64,000 nucleotides of DNA. It comes from Echinochloa phyllopogon (lineage: Eukaryota > Streptophyta > Magnoliopsida > Poales > Poaceae). The translations under genes were made by a program, and so were the position numbers. Location: the NCBI GenBank assembly GCA_033239725.1, contig BTCW01000003.1, forward strand, positions 11,629,501-11,693,500, given 5' to 3'. Of this stretch, positions 1 through 10,104 are shown one piece after another. Position 1 is the first letter of the stretch. Each line of letters starts with the position of its first letter. The notes under the pieces are model-generated. The model was given only the letters and a program-made list of their open reading frames with translations. It was not told where the DNA came from and did no database searches.

Positions 1-2
1 TG

Positions 3-1859
3 TTCAACATCGACCCGTCACCATCAACAAGAGTTGAACCACCAAGCTCATCACAAGATCAAGTCCAAGATCATGGTGACGATCATGACCAAGGCATTGA
101 TCAAGGGGGAGCTCAAGGTGAAGATGCTCAAGATGTTGAGATACCTCATGAGGAAGATGGTGATGGACCCATCCAACGTCAATCAACATTCCCACATCCA
201 AGAGTTCATCAAAGTGTTCAACGGGATCATCCCGTTGACAACATTCTAGGGAGCATCCAAAGAGGGGTAACCACTCGTTCACGTTTAGCAAATTTTTGTG
301 GATTTTACTCGTTTGTCTCCTCTTTGGAACCTCTCAAGGTAGAAGAAGCTCTTGGAGATGCGGATTGGGTTATTGCAATGCAAGAAGAGTTGAACAACTT
401 TTCAAGAAATGAAGTATGGGAGTTGGTCCCAAGACCCAAACAAAATGTGATTGGCACCAAGTGGGTTTTCCGGAACAAACAAGATGAAAATGGCATTGTC
501 ACAAGAAACAAGGCTAGGTTGGTTGCTCAAGGCTTTACTCAAATTGAAGGGCTTGATTTTGGTGAGACATATGCTCCCGTGGCAAGGCTTGAGTCAATTC
601 GTATCCTTTTGGCCTATGCATCTCATCACAACTTCAAGTTGTATCAAATGGATGTGAAGAGTGCATTTTTGAATGGGCCTCTCGGGGAGCTAGTATATGT
701 GGAGCAACCACCGGGATTTGAAGACCCCAAGCACCCCGACCATGTCTACAAACTTCATAAGGCGCTCTATGGGCTTAAGCAAGCACCTAGAGCATGGTAT
801 GAATGCCTTAAGGATTTTCTTCTCAAGAATGGCTTTGCAATGGGCAAAGCCGATTCTACTCTCTTCACTAGGAAACTAGACAAAGATTTGTTTGTTTGTC
901 AAATTTATGTTGATGATATAATCTTTGGTTCTACTAATGAAACTTTTTGTGAAGAGTATAGTAGGATAATGACCAAGAGATTTGAGATGTCAATGATGGG
1001 GGAATTGAAATTCTTTCTCGGATTTCAAATCAAACAACTAAAGCATGGCACGTTCATATGTCAAACCAAATATACAAGTGATATGCTCAAAAAGTTTGAC
1101 ATGGCCAATGCTAAGCCAATCAAGACCCCTATGCCGGTGAATGGTCATCTTGATCTAAATGAGGAAGGCAAATCCGTCGATCAAAAGGTATATCGCTCCA
1201 TGATTGGTTCCTTGCTTTATCTTTGTGCATCTAGGCCGGATATTATGCTTAGTGTGTGCATGTGTGCAAGATTTCAAGCCAATCCTAAGGAATGTCATCT
1301 AATGGCTGTTAAGAGAATTTTTAGATATTTAGTGCATACTCCAAACCTTGGCTTGTGGTATCCCAAGGGCTCAACTTTTGATCTACTTGGCTACTCCGAT
1401 TCGGATTATGCCGGTTGCAAGGTAGATCGAAAGAGTACAACGGGGACTTGCCAATTTCTTGGTCGGTCTTTGGTGTCTTGGAGCTCTAAGAAACAAAATT
1501 CCGTTGCGCTATCCACCGCCGAGGCCGAGTATGTTGCAGCCGGTGCTTGTTGTGCTCAACTACTTTGGATGAGGCAAACCTTGAGTGACTTTGGTTGTGA
1601 GTTCAAAAACATTCCACTCCTGTGTGACAATGAGAGTGCCATAAAACTAGCAAACAACCCCGTTCAACACTCAAGAACCAAGCACATAGACATTCGACAC
1701 CACTTCCTTAGAGATCATGAAGCCAAAGGAGATATCGCCATATGCCATGTAGGAACCGAAAAACAATTAGCCGATATCTTCACCAAGCCTCTTGATGAGC
1801 AAAGGTTTTGTTCCTTGAGGAGTGAGCTAAATATCTTAGATTCTCGTAACTTGGCTTGA
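3..1859 (+). CDS. Copia pol polyprotein, C-terminal part (linker, RT, RNase H)
   Basis: Reading frame is open from the first complete codon (position 3) to a TGA at 1857-1859, so this is a 618-codon C-terminal piece, not a gene starting inside the window. The first ~80 codons are a low-complexity integrase–RT linker ending in the typical GVTTRSRLANF motif (near 264-296). Reverse transcriptase follows: AFLNGPL, the YVDDIIFG catalytic motif near 907-930, and the GLKQAPRAWY block. RNase H carries STAEAEYVA and KHIDIRHHF, and the end has the copia ADIFTKPL signature. No stop or frameshift is visible. The protein would copy element RNA into cDNA in cytoplasmic particles. Confidence 0.95.
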   Translation, partial: FNIDPSPSTRVEPPSSSQDQVQDHGDDHDQGIDQGGAQGEDAQDVEIPHEEDGDGPIQRQSTFPHPRVHQSVQRDHPVDNILGSIQRGVTTRSRLANFCGFYSFVSSLEPLKVEEALGDADWVIAMQEELNNFSRNEVWELVPRPKQNVIGTKWVFRNKQDENGIVTRNKARLVAQGFTQIEGLDFGETYAPVARLESIRILLAYASHHNFKLYQMDVKSAFLNGPLGELVYVEQPPGFEDPKHPDHVYKLHKALYGLKQAPRAWYECLKDFLLKNGFAMGKADSTLFTRKLDKDLFVCQIYVDDIIFGSTNETFCEEYSRIMTKRFEMSMMGELKFFLGFQIKQLKHGTFICQTKYTSDMLKKFDMANAKPIKTPMPVNGHLDLNEEGKSVDQKVYRSMIGSLLYLCASRPDIMLSVCMCARFQANPKECHLMAVKRIFRYLVHTPNLGLWYPKGSTFDLLGYSDSDYAGCKVDRKSTTGTCQFLGRSLVSWSSKKQNSVALSTAEAEYVAAGACCAQLLWMRQTLSDFGCEFKNIPLLCDNESAIKLANNPVQHSRTKHIDIRHHFLRDHEAKGDIAICHVGTEKQLADIFTKPLDEQRFCSLRSELNILDSRNLA

Positions 1860-2851
1860 CTTGTCGCATACACAATTGTTTGATGGCTAGTCTAGAAGAA
1901 AAATGATTTCTTTCTATTTTTGTGTGAGTTTTCAAAATTTTTGGATCTTTTCTTGTCTCAAGTTGATCATGGTTATGTGTTGCATGTTTGTTGCTGATCA
2001 ACTTTGGGACAAGTTTCTTATATGTTCATAAGCAAGCTCTCTCAAAATCTTCAATCAAATCTCATCGTGCTAAATCGTCTTTGTGTCATATCTCATCTGG
2101 GCCGGATCTTCCGACAGACCCCCCGGAACTTATCCCTGGAAGTTCCGGGCGGCTCTGTCTCGAATCAATCTCTCTGAAATTTTTTTCGGATCTTCCGACC
2201 CGGTCGGATCTTCCGACTCTCTGTCGGATCTTCCGGACCTGGGAACTCTCGGAACATCCGCTCTGGTCTCTCTGGTTCTGTCTCGGTCGGATCTTCCGGC
2301 TCGTCGTCGGATCTTCCGGCCTGTGCGCGATATACATATCTGGACCGAACCGTTACCCCTCTCATTCTTTCTTTCTTCCTCCACCAACGCCTCCTCTCTC
2401 CAACACCCCATCCCATAAGGCGATTTGAAGATTGGACCGTGGATTTCTTCATCAAGTGACATCTTTTGATTCCCCAACTCTCCAAGACTCAATCTCCATC
2501 GGATCTTCCGGAGTTCTCGCGGGAAATCTCAACGGTATTGATTCAAAATCCCCATCGCCCGATCTATCAATGTAGGAGGTTCTAGTTGATTTCCCTTGGT
2601 GAATCATCTCATATACATGTCTAGAATACTTCCCTATGATTTCACAAAGTTTGGTGGGCTTAATCTCCTGTTCCTGAGTCGCTAGGGTTTGGCCCGACTC
2701 TGTCGGATCATCCGACTATGGGCCGGAAGATCCGAAACCCCGGATCTTCCGACCCATTGCCGGAAGATCCGACCAAGTCGTGCCCTGTCCTATCAACTTA
2801 GTTGCAAATCTTTGTTCCAATCTCTAAACATGCTCTCTCATATCTTATCAG
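1860..2851 (+). repeat. Spacer between pol and extra ORF, rich in CGGATCTTCCG palindromes
   Basis: No gene. About ten copies of TCGGATCTTCCG or its reverse complement CGGAAGATCCGA lie between 2095 and 2775, mostly in the GGATCTTCCG orientation. A TATA-like stretch (GATATACATATC, about 2330-2341) follows the main cluster. The segment ends in a plausible 3' splice site directly before the next ATG: branch-like CTAAAC at 2824-2829, pyrimidine-rich DNA, then TCAG at 2848-2851. This fits a leader intron that lets the downstream ORF be expressed from a spliced RNA, but the donor is not identified. Confidence 0.6.
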
Positions 2852-4690
2852 ATGGTTAAAGAGAAGGTTACGCAGAAGAAGACCACATCTTTGACAGTGC
2901 GCCCAAGCATCGGTCGCACTAAGAGCTCATTTCATCCTCCCAGCGGTTCATCCTCTGATCCGGATTCTGCTTCAGATAGGGAGACAAGAGATGTTGGAAA
3001 GGGCAAGAGATCAATGGAGCAAGCAGCTTCACGCTCTGTTCGTGGAAGAGCCCAGTCCAGTGTGCCAGGGCGCAAGATCCCGCCTCGTCCCAGAGTTAAG
3101 CGGGCCAATCAAGAAGAAGGACCAGGGACGCAGTACAACGATGACATTGATCTATCCTTTCTTGCTAACAACTTCATCAGTACTGCTATTCCTTTTCGTC
3201 ACTCACTTGACAGCTCCTTGGTCAATTTCAAGCTGGCCCAGAATAGCATGAAGCCCCTGAGATTCAGTGAGAATGAGGATCCAAGGAACATCCAGTACAA
3301 GCTCTTCAAGGGTGATCCTCGTTTTTGGGTTTCACATCAAGCTGATTGGTATGAATCTGTAATCCTCAAAATGACCCGCATTTGCACTCCTATGTATTGG
3401 GTCGACTGGAAATATCTGAAAAGTTTCCCACCACCGCTCAAGCCAGTTGTTGATGATGTTTATAAGCGGTGTGTGGAGATGGACTTGGACAAGTTGATGG
3501 CCTTTGAATGTCCATACAATGAGGAGGTAATAGCCCAATTCTATGCCACTCTATGGGTCGATGAGGATCGTTATGAAATGCATTGGACCTTATGTGGAAA
3601 ACGCCTATCTATCTCTCTACATGACTTTGCTAGTTTGTTTGGGCTTGCTGAGGAGACCGCCTATGCCCATACAAGCAATGATAGGAGCAAAGTGGATCTT
3701 CACTTAGGCAGAATCTTAGATGACACAAAGTTGGCTTTCATGTATGATCATGCATATGGTGAAGTTGTGTTTGGGAAATACAAGGGTCTTTCTCCTTTCT
3801 ACAAATTGCTGAATCAACTTCTTAGAGGGACCTTGTATCCAAGAGCAGGAGATGCTGACAATATCTCCAAGAGGGCCAAAAACTTGCTGTTTCAAATGGC
3901 CCCCGGGAAGCCCAAGTTCAAGGTTTTCAATTACATTTGGAATGAAATTATTTACTGCTCTTATGATGCTTCCAGTGGCTGCCACTATGCCCCATACATC
4001 TTCCACATGATCAAGCATGTGTCTGGGGTAAACATCTTGTCTGATAAGCTCCATCCTGCATACAAATCTCCTCAGGGCAAGATTACACAACTTCTGAAAA
4101 TCAAGTCAAAGGCTTATCAAGGTGCTCCAACTCCATCATCTCAAGGTGCTTCTTCTTCCCAAGCTCCTCCATCAGCTGCTCCAGCTTATTCTAGTGGCCC
4201 CTCCTTTACTCCCAAAGGCACGAAGAGCAAAATAGATTTTCTGCTCCAAGGCATGTTCTCTTGCTTTAATATGTGCAAGTATCAAGTCAAGAAATCTCAT
4301 GAGCGTGAGCAACGAGCCGAGAATGATAGATACTTGGCGGATAAGCGCCACAAAGAACTTCTTGAGAAGTTAAACTTGCCACATTCTCCAGTTCGCCCAC
4401 TCCGGGAAGTCACTCCTCCACCTCCTTTTGCAAACCCTTGGGAGGATTACTCACAGGATTTTATCTTTGGTGCCTCTCAACATCACGGAGGTGGTGAGGA
4501 TGAGATAGTAGAAGAAGAGGAGGAAGAAGAAGAAGTAGTGGCAGAAGAAGAGGAAACTGAGGAAGAGGAGGAATATCACAGTGAGCCCGAGACGGATGAG
4601 GATCGTCGCAAGGGCAAGGCCGCCGCAGCTATTGATGATGATGATGATGATGACGACGACGACGACGACGACGACGACGAGGATGAGTAG
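2852..4690 (+). CDS. Extra (env-position) ORF of Sirevirus-like element
   Basis: Uninterrupted 612-aa ORF after pol, in the place of the env-like ORF of Sireviruses. Residues 1-90 are basic and Ser/Arg-rich; ~95-410 form a globular region resembling the 'putative plant transposon protein' sequences annotated in many plant LTR elements (from memory). A Pro/Ser linker, a short charged helix (~470-510) and a very acidic tail follow, ending in long Glu and Asp runs (Asp codons about 4634-4680). I see no signal peptide or transmembrane segment, so a viral-type envelope function is not supported by the sequence. ATG at 2852 is chosen because a splice acceptor abuts it. Function unknown. Confidence 0.7.
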   Translation: MVKEKVTQKKTTSLTVRPSIGRTKSSFHPPSGSSSDPDSASDRETRDVGKGKRSMEQAASRSVRGRAQSSVPGRKIPPRPRVKRANQEEGPGTQYNDDIDLSFLANNFISTAIPFRHSLDSSLVNFKLAQNSMKPLRFSENEDPRNIQYKLFKGDPRFWVSHQADWYESVILKMTRICTPMYWVDWKYLKSFPPPLKPVVDDVYKRCVEMDLDKLMAFECPYNEEVIAQFYATLWVDEDRYEMHWTLCGKRLSISLHDFASLFGLAEETAYAHTSNDRSKVDLHLGRILDDTKLAFMYDHAYGEVVFGKYKGLSPFYKLLNQLLRGTLYPRAGDADNISKRAKNLLFQMAPGKPKFKVFNYIWNEIIYCSYDASSGCHYAPYIFHMIKHVSGVNILSDKLHPAYKSPQGKITQLLKIKSKAYQGAPTPSSQGASSSQAPPSAAPAYSSGPSFTPKGTKSKIDFLLQGMFSCFNMCKYQVKKSHEREQRAENDRYLADKRHKELLEKLNLPHSPVRPLREVTPPPPFANPWEDYSQDFIFGASQHHGGGEDEIVEEEEEEEEVVAEEEETEEEEEYHSEPETDEDRRKGKAAAAIDDDDDDDDDDDDDDDEDE

Positions 4691-4713
4691 CTCCCTTTTT
4701 GGTCCTTGATGAC

Positions 4714-4723
4714 AAAGGGGGAG
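4714..4723 (+). other. Polypurine tract copy 1
   Basis: AAAGGGGGAG shortly after the stop of the extra ORF. Together with copies at 4990-4998 and 5056-5068 it forms the multiple-polypurine-tract signature of Sireviruses; only the last touches the LTR. Confidence 0.6.
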
Positions 4724-4989
4724 TGAATTGGCTAGTCTTCATCTAGATTATTTCTTTCATGTTCTAGCTTATGAACCTATGAGAAACTCGGATTTGTGTA
4801 ATGAATGGTGTGCCAAGTGAGACTTTTGTTTTGTAAGATTTAATTTTGGTTATTGTTAGCGTGATGTTGTTCTTCTTATTTACTTCTTAGTGAGATGCTT
4901 ATGAATTGATGTGATGTTATTTCTCACTTTATTGTTGTGAATATCTTGTCATATGCATCACGATGACTTTATCACACCATGCACAAATT

Positions 4990-4998
4990 GAGGGGGAG
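4990..4998 (+). other. Polypurine tract copy 2
   Basis: GAGGGGGAG about 70 bp left of the LTR, second member of the repeated polypurine series. Confidence 0.55.
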
Positions 4999-5055
4999 CT
5001 ACTACATGTATTCTATTCCTTTTATGCACCCAAATTTGTATTGTCATCAATCACC

Positions 5056-5068
5056 AAAAAGGGGGAGA
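5056..5068 (+). other. Polypurine tract adjoining the 3' LTR
   Basis: AAAAAGGGGGAGA ending one base before the LTR's first TG. In LTR elements this site primes plus-strand DNA synthesis, so it fixes the LTR start at 5070. Confidence 0.8.
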
Positions 5069-5069
5069 T

Positions 5070-6634
5070 TGAAAGTGCATCTAGGCATTTAATCTATTTT
5101 GGTGATTAATGGCAATAGAAATTCGGATATGATGTTGTGCTTGAGTTGTGCAGGAATAAAATGAAATGAAGAGAAAGATAGCACAAAAGAAAGTACCCCA
5201 ATTCTTATTGATATGGTGGAAGACTCAATTGGAAATTTAAATTCTATTTTTCGTTTGAAATTGAGTATAGGACCACCGTACTATCAAGGGGGACGTAGTT
5301 GATGAATTTTAGTTGCTCAAAGTGCTTTGCTTGAGATGACAAACTTTTCAGAGCCACAAAAACACTTCACAAACACCTTTTCTGCTCGGCCGGAACTTTG
5401 GCCGGAAGTTCCGACCGGAAGTTCCGGGCAGCTCGGTCTCGGGTTTTCCCTGGCCGGAAGATCCGGCCGTGGCTTCGGAAGATACAAGACTTAGCCGTTT
5501 TTCGAGCTCACGAGTGTCCTGTGTGCATGTTCCGACCCGAGGCCGGAAGATCCGACCGGAAGTTCCGGCTGGCTCTGTCTTGGTTTCTCGCTGGGTCGGA
5601 TGTTCCGGGGTCTGTCGGAAGATCCGACGCTCTGTCGGAAGATCCGGCCCCCGGAGCTTACCTGGAGTTTTTCTCACTCATTTCTGTTGCTCATCGGAAG
5701 ATCCGACCAAGTGTCGGAAGATCCGGTACCCCTTCGCAGTGAACATAACGGTCATATTTTGGGGGGTTGGTATTTATACCCCTCACCCCCTTTCATTCAT
5801 TGCTGCTGCTCAAACTGACCTAACTCGAGCCAACACTCCACTTGAGCATTCACTCCCTCTCTTTACTCCCCCTCCAAGCTTGATTCTTCCAAGATTCAAC
5901 TAGGGTTTGAGTGAGAGAAAAGCTTCATAGTGTGAGACTTGTGTGACTCTTCAACTAGTTCATCTCTCAAGCACTTGAAGCACTTGGATTCGTCGATTTG
6001 CGTTTGTTACTCTTGGAGCTTGCTCCTAGACGGTTAGAGGTGCCGGTGAACTCCCATTCTCTTGTGGTTTGAGTCCCGGAAGTTTGTATTACCCTTTCCC
6101 TTTGTGGGAGCACATAGTAAGTAACTCAATCCTCCTTTGTGGTTGATTGGGAGAGACTTGGGGTTAGTGTGACAGCCCGGCTCTTTGTGAGCATCTCAAC
6201 GGAGACGTAGCTCCTTTGTGGAGTGAACTTCGGTAGAAAATCTTTTGTCTCCACTTTCATACTTGTTCATTTCGTTTCTATATCTTGATTTGTCCCGATC
6301 TACTTATTTGTGGCTATACTCTGATATTGATCATATTTAGAAGGTTCCATACATCATTAGTGAGCTTTGTATTCAAGTGGAATTGTTAAAAGGTCATTAG
6401 TTTTCAAATCTCGAAGTTTACTTGAACTGCCTGTCGGAAGATCCGGCTTATCTTCGGATCTTCCGGAGTTTCTGTTATTTTCGGAAGATCCTATACACTG
6501 TCGGATCTTCCTGCCGGAAGATCCGAGATTGTGTCGGATCATCCGACTGTCTGACAGTTTTTCTGAGAATTATTTCAGGAATTTTTAAACAGGCCTATTC
6601 ACCCCCCCCTCTAGGCCTAGTGTTGATCCTTTCA
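5070..6634 (+). repeat. 3' LTR (1565 bp)
   Basis: Starts TGAAAGTGCATCTAGG immediately after the polypurine tract and ends in GATCCTTTCA, giving terminal inverted repeat TGAAAG/CTTTCA. A dozen or so CGGAAGATCCG-type palindromes cluster in U3 (5396-5730) and near the 3' end (6430-6550). A TATA-like box lies at 5771-5780. Short ORFs in this stretch are by-products of the palindromes and were not called. Confidence 0.88.
5771..5780 (+). promoter_or_regulatory. LTR TATA-like promoter element
   Basis: TATTTATACC downstream of the U3 palindrome cluster and followed by a pyrimidine-rich start region; the expected place of the U3/R boundary of the retrotransposon promoter. Confidence 0.55.
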
Positions 6635-6703
6635 GACTTTCTGTTGTACAATTGTCTTGCTGACCCGTGATCGAATCCTCAACTTAATATGGGAACTTAT
6701 ATA

Positions 6704-7897
6704 TTTTTAAAAAATATTCTATGATTATCTGTGCTATTTTTTTTATAAAAGGCAAAATTTGCTACGGGACACCGTTATTTGATCAAATTAGCCACAACAC
6801 ACCGTAGACGGTCGTATTTGCCAGGTACCATTATGAAATCGAAATCGTTTGCTGTAGGACACCGCGGCGATTAAAATAAGAGTTTATCTGATTTTATGAG
6901 AAAGAAGGGGGAGGAAATGTCACCTTTGCCCTTTGTCTTCAACGATGACCCGCTGCTCCGCTCGGGCGCCCTCGCGTTCCTCTTCACGGCGCCACGCAGT
7001 GGTGCGCGCCATCGATGCAAGGAAGGAGCACGGCGTCGATCGTGGCTCGGAGCCCGGCCACGGCGTGGTGTGGTCCGCTTCTCCTCCTCCGCCTTCCTCC
7101 TGGCCACCGCCACGGCGCTCACCCTCCCCGAGTCCAGCCACCCGGCAGCTGATGCCCTGCTGTTGCTGCTCTGCAGCATCGACGTCGACGAGGCTGTCGA
7201 CTACGCCTTGTCCTTCTCCTCCCACACGGAATCAACCGATGACAAACCGGGGGCGAGCGGGCGTTGACCAGCTGCTCCGCTCGAGCGGCGTAAACGGGCG
7301 CAGGCGCTGGCGGCCCAGGAGCTCGGCGGCGCGGGCAGGCGGGTGCAGGCATGGGAGCCCCCCCCCCCCCCCGGCGGTGGCGCTGGCAGCCCAGGAGCTC
7401 GGCGACGCAGGTGCAGGCACGAGAGGCGCCGGTGGTGGCACGGGTTGGCGGGCGCAGGCACGGGCGCCCCTGGCTGCGGCGGATGAAGAAGATGGAGGCA
7501 GCGAGGCGACGGCTAGGCGAGGCGCGGCGGGGCGGCCGGCACGCGGGCGGAGGCGAGCGTGGGGCGCGGCGGCGCAACCGGCGTGCGGGCGGCCGATGGC
7601 GAGGCGGTATGGGGCTGAGGTCGTGAGGAGGAAGAGACGGGAAAAAAGACCTGACATGCGGGCCCCACTTCTTAGAGGGTAAAATGGACATTTTCCCACC
7701 TTTCTCTCTCCCCAAGTCAAATATATTTTTATTTTAATCGCCGCGGTGTCCTACAACAAACGATTTCGATTTCATAATGGTACCTGACAAATATGGCCGT
7801 TGGCGGTATGTTCTGACCAATTTCATCAAATAACGGTGTCCCACAGCAAATTTTGCCTTTATAAAAAATATTCTATGATTATCAATGCTATTTTTAG
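6704..7897. repeat. ~38-bp direct repeat flanking MULE-1
   Basis: Beyond the 9-bp TSD, a segment containing AATATTCTATGATTATC…TGCTATTTTT occurs on both sides (about 6704-6740 and 7864-7897). The simplest reading is that MULE-1 inserted at the junction of an existing tandem duplication. Confidence 0.6.
6751..7857. mobile_element. Non-autonomous Mutator-like element (MULE-1), 1107 bp
   Basis: Long terminal inverted repeats of roughly 125 bp start GGCAAAATTTGCT and end AGCAAATTTTGCC, sharing blocks such as GGACACCGTTATTTGAT and ATTATGAAATCGAAATCG. The element is flanked by a perfect 9-bp direct repeat TTTATAAAA (6742-6750 and 7858-7866), the size typical of Mutator. The interior (about 6900-7720) is very GC-rich, with overlapping open frames on both strands but no recognisable transposase. 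It could carry captured host sequence (Pack-MULE style), which I cannot test here. Confidence 0.88.
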
Positions 7898-8614
7898 TGG
7901 TGATTTTATCGATCTCAAGTTCTATTCAATGTAGTCTACCAAAGATGCTATTAGGGATAGAACAACATGCCCATATTTATAGTAGTATGTGTATGTTAGT
8001 GTTTTTGTTGAAAAGGAAATTTAGAAAAATCCGGGACCTCGTTCATTATTCTGGTAGTGGACTTGCATGCTTAGCATGTACACTGCCACTTTTGATCATG
8101 CTTCCAATTCGCGAAAGCACGGAGGGGGTGCTGTGGTTGCCTGCTTCCTGCGAGTGATATGGATGACTTCAGGTCTTCATGCGTGCATGGAGGGGGCACC
8201 GGCAGCCTGCACGACGTCCACTGCTAACCCACATCCCGTGCGCACTTGCATCGTCTGACGGATCCGAGTCCGGCTTATACAATAGAAAGGAATAGATAGT
8301 TCCTGCTGTTGGTTGCCGCTTGTGGTGATACCCGCCGGTCATGGACGAAACGCAAGCTGCCACGCCAGGCACGACGGAGTTACGAGCGGACGCGGGTGGT
8401 GGGAGGTGGGGGACGCCAGAAATTTTGATACTGCGGGTTGAATTTTTAAAAAATAAGGGGATTTTCGTAAAATTATAATGTAACAAAGAATCAATCCTTA
8501 CTTTATTATTATATATACATATAATAGATAGAGATAATAGGCCTGGCCCAACTCTAAGTTAACTGAGCCGGCTAATCTGATGGCCTAACAAGGTTCGGAT
8601 TGTTTCGGGTTTAT
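7898..8614. other. Intergenic, no gene seen
   Basis: AT-rich to mixed sequence with only short unsupported open frames. A TA-rich run (8505-8535) and a stretch with GGCCTGGCCCAAC (about 8541) are visible; no family identified. Confidence 0.4.
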
Positions 8615-9640
8615 TTCCATGCCAGATGACTCAGGGAAACGAACACGTTTGATTGCCTCTGACATATATTTTCTTTTTTTGAGCACTAATTGGTTTTCCC
8701 TAGCTACGTGGGATCTGACATTAACGGTAAAACCCACCTTCCAATTTGGTATCCTCTAGGGCGTTAAACAGGCGCAATGTTGGTTTTGAGGTCGACTGCA
8801 CGGTGCGGTCTCGTGCGGTCGACGGGATTAGAGAAGAGAGGAGAGGAGAGGAGGAAGAAGATAGGAGCTCGAGGCTTGGGTTAGGATTCGGGGTTGGGGT
8901 TGCCGGGTTTGGGGAGGAGCACCGGACTCTATATGGAGGGTCGGGGCGGTGGCCGGCCCGGCGGCGGTTGTGGGCGGCGGGGCGGAGGAGAGGCGGCGGG
9001 GACGCCGTCGACCGGGCGGCGGAAGACATCTGGTGGGCAGGGTCGGCGGTGGGGGCGATGGTTGGCAGGGAGGGCGACGACCGGAGAGGTTAGGAAGGGC
9101 GGAGCCGCGGGCGGTGGGCGGGAGGAGGGCGTCCGACGAGGTCGCCGCCGGCCACGGGGTGGTGCGGGAGGTGGCGGGGGAGGAGGCAGCTGGGCATGGC
9201 GACCGGAAGAAGAGTTTCGGAAGGGCGAGACGGTTGGCGGCGGCGGACGGGAGGTGGGCGGACGGCCGGCGGCTCTCACCGCGGGCCGCGGGCGGTGGCG
9301 GGGGAGGAGGAGGCTGGGCACGGGAAGGGCGAGGTGGCAGGTGACGGGCGGGAGGTGGGTGGATGACCAGTGGCGGGGGAGGCGGGCGCGGGCGAGGGTA
9401 GGGGCGGGCGGGAGGTAGACGGTGACCGCACGAAGCGGTTTCGGTCTCGTGCGGTCGACCGCAAACTAAATCTCCCCTTAAAAAGTTGATGAAGCAATAC
9501 AGAATGGCGTGATGAAATCAAACTGCAATAAATGAAACATCATTTTCTATTGCCGTTTGTGGTGAATTTGCTTCCTAGTGATACATGCAATGATGTCATT
9601 ACGGAACTCTCTTGCCTAGGACAGGTACTTTGCTACACGT
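8615..9640 (+). repeat. Segment resembling DDB1 intron 1, split by an insertion
   Basis: 8640-8771 and 9484-9640 match, with substitutions and small gaps, the stretch about 17640-17910 inside intron 1 of DDB1. Shared blocks include TTCCAATTTGGTAT, ATGATGAAAT…AAATCAAACTGCAAT and GTGGTGAATTTGCT-like sequence. Removing 8772-9483 restores colinearity. Either a piece of the DDB1 intron was copied here or both are members of an unnamed repeat family. Confidence 0.7.
8772..9483. mobile_element. GC-rich insertion with imperfect inverted ends
   Basis: Interrupts the DDB1-intron-like segment by ~712 bp. Ends are imperfectly inverted: left TTGGTTTTGAGGTCGACTGC (from about 8790) against the reverse complement of the right end, TTAGTTTGCGGTCGACCGC (about 9452-9469). 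An 18-bp sequence CGGTCTCGTGCGGTCGAC also occurs directly at 8806-8823 and 9442-9459. The interior is extremely GC-rich with open frames on both strands. No target duplication or transposase seen; a decayed MULE-like non-autonomous element is most likely. Confidence 0.5.
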
Positions 9641-10104
9641 CTGCGGTATGATAGATCGTCTCATGCAGTGACACGTAGCATTTTTGCTGATGTGGAAGAG
9701 AGAAAGCGAGGTGAGAGAATGAGGTCGTGGTTCACGAAACAACTGCCTCATGAGCTAAATTTTAGGACTATGAGACAACTCTCCCACCTTTGTACGAGTT
9801 TAGTTGCCACGTGACCAATAGTATTTCTTTGTTTCCCATAAATTAAGGGATTTCGTATTACTACAAGACAATTAAAACAATAACCTATTGTATAAGTTGT
9901 CCGATAAGTCGTCTTAAAATTATGTGTCATTGCATAAGACTGCCTATTAGACGACACTAATGTACTTGCCCTTAAGAGGAGACATATACCGAGGAACTGG
10001 AACAGTTCCAATATGGGGATTGAGTAGCCCACATGAAGGGTGGTCTTGTATCCCTTGTTTGGTCATTGGCTCACTAAGGTTTATTGGCTAGACCACAAAC
10101 TCGA
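9641..10104. other. Intergenic, no gene seen
   Basis: Moderately AT-rich sequence with short internal similarities (GACAATTAAAACAATAACC, GTCGTCTTAAAATTATG) that look like a decayed MITE, but I cannot define ends. Confidence 0.3.

Larger units (their letters stand above)
1..6634 (+). mobile_element. Sirevirus-like Ty1/copia LTR retrotransposon, 3' part
   Basis: The window opens inside a copia pol gene and continues through a spacer, an extra ORF, several AAGGGGGAG-type polypurine tracts and a 3' LTR. Order RT–RNase H, extra ORF, repeated polypurine tracts and a long LTR with CGG/CCG palindromes are established hallmarks of the Sirevirus genus of plant copia elements. The 5' LTR, gag, protease and integrase lie left of the window, so age and the target duplication cannot be judged here; the right flank GACTT at 6635-6639 is the candidate TSD. 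pol and the extra ORF are both intact as far as visible, which suggests a fairly young copy. Confidence 0.9.

Noticed and set aside
6896..7720. Large GC-rich open frames on both strands
   Set aside because: They lie wholly between MULE-1 TIRs, overlap on opposite strands and show no domain; GC bias alone opens such frames.
8746..9418. Gly/Arg-rich and Pro-rich open frames
   Set aside because: Inside the 8772-9483 insertion, low complexity in every frame.
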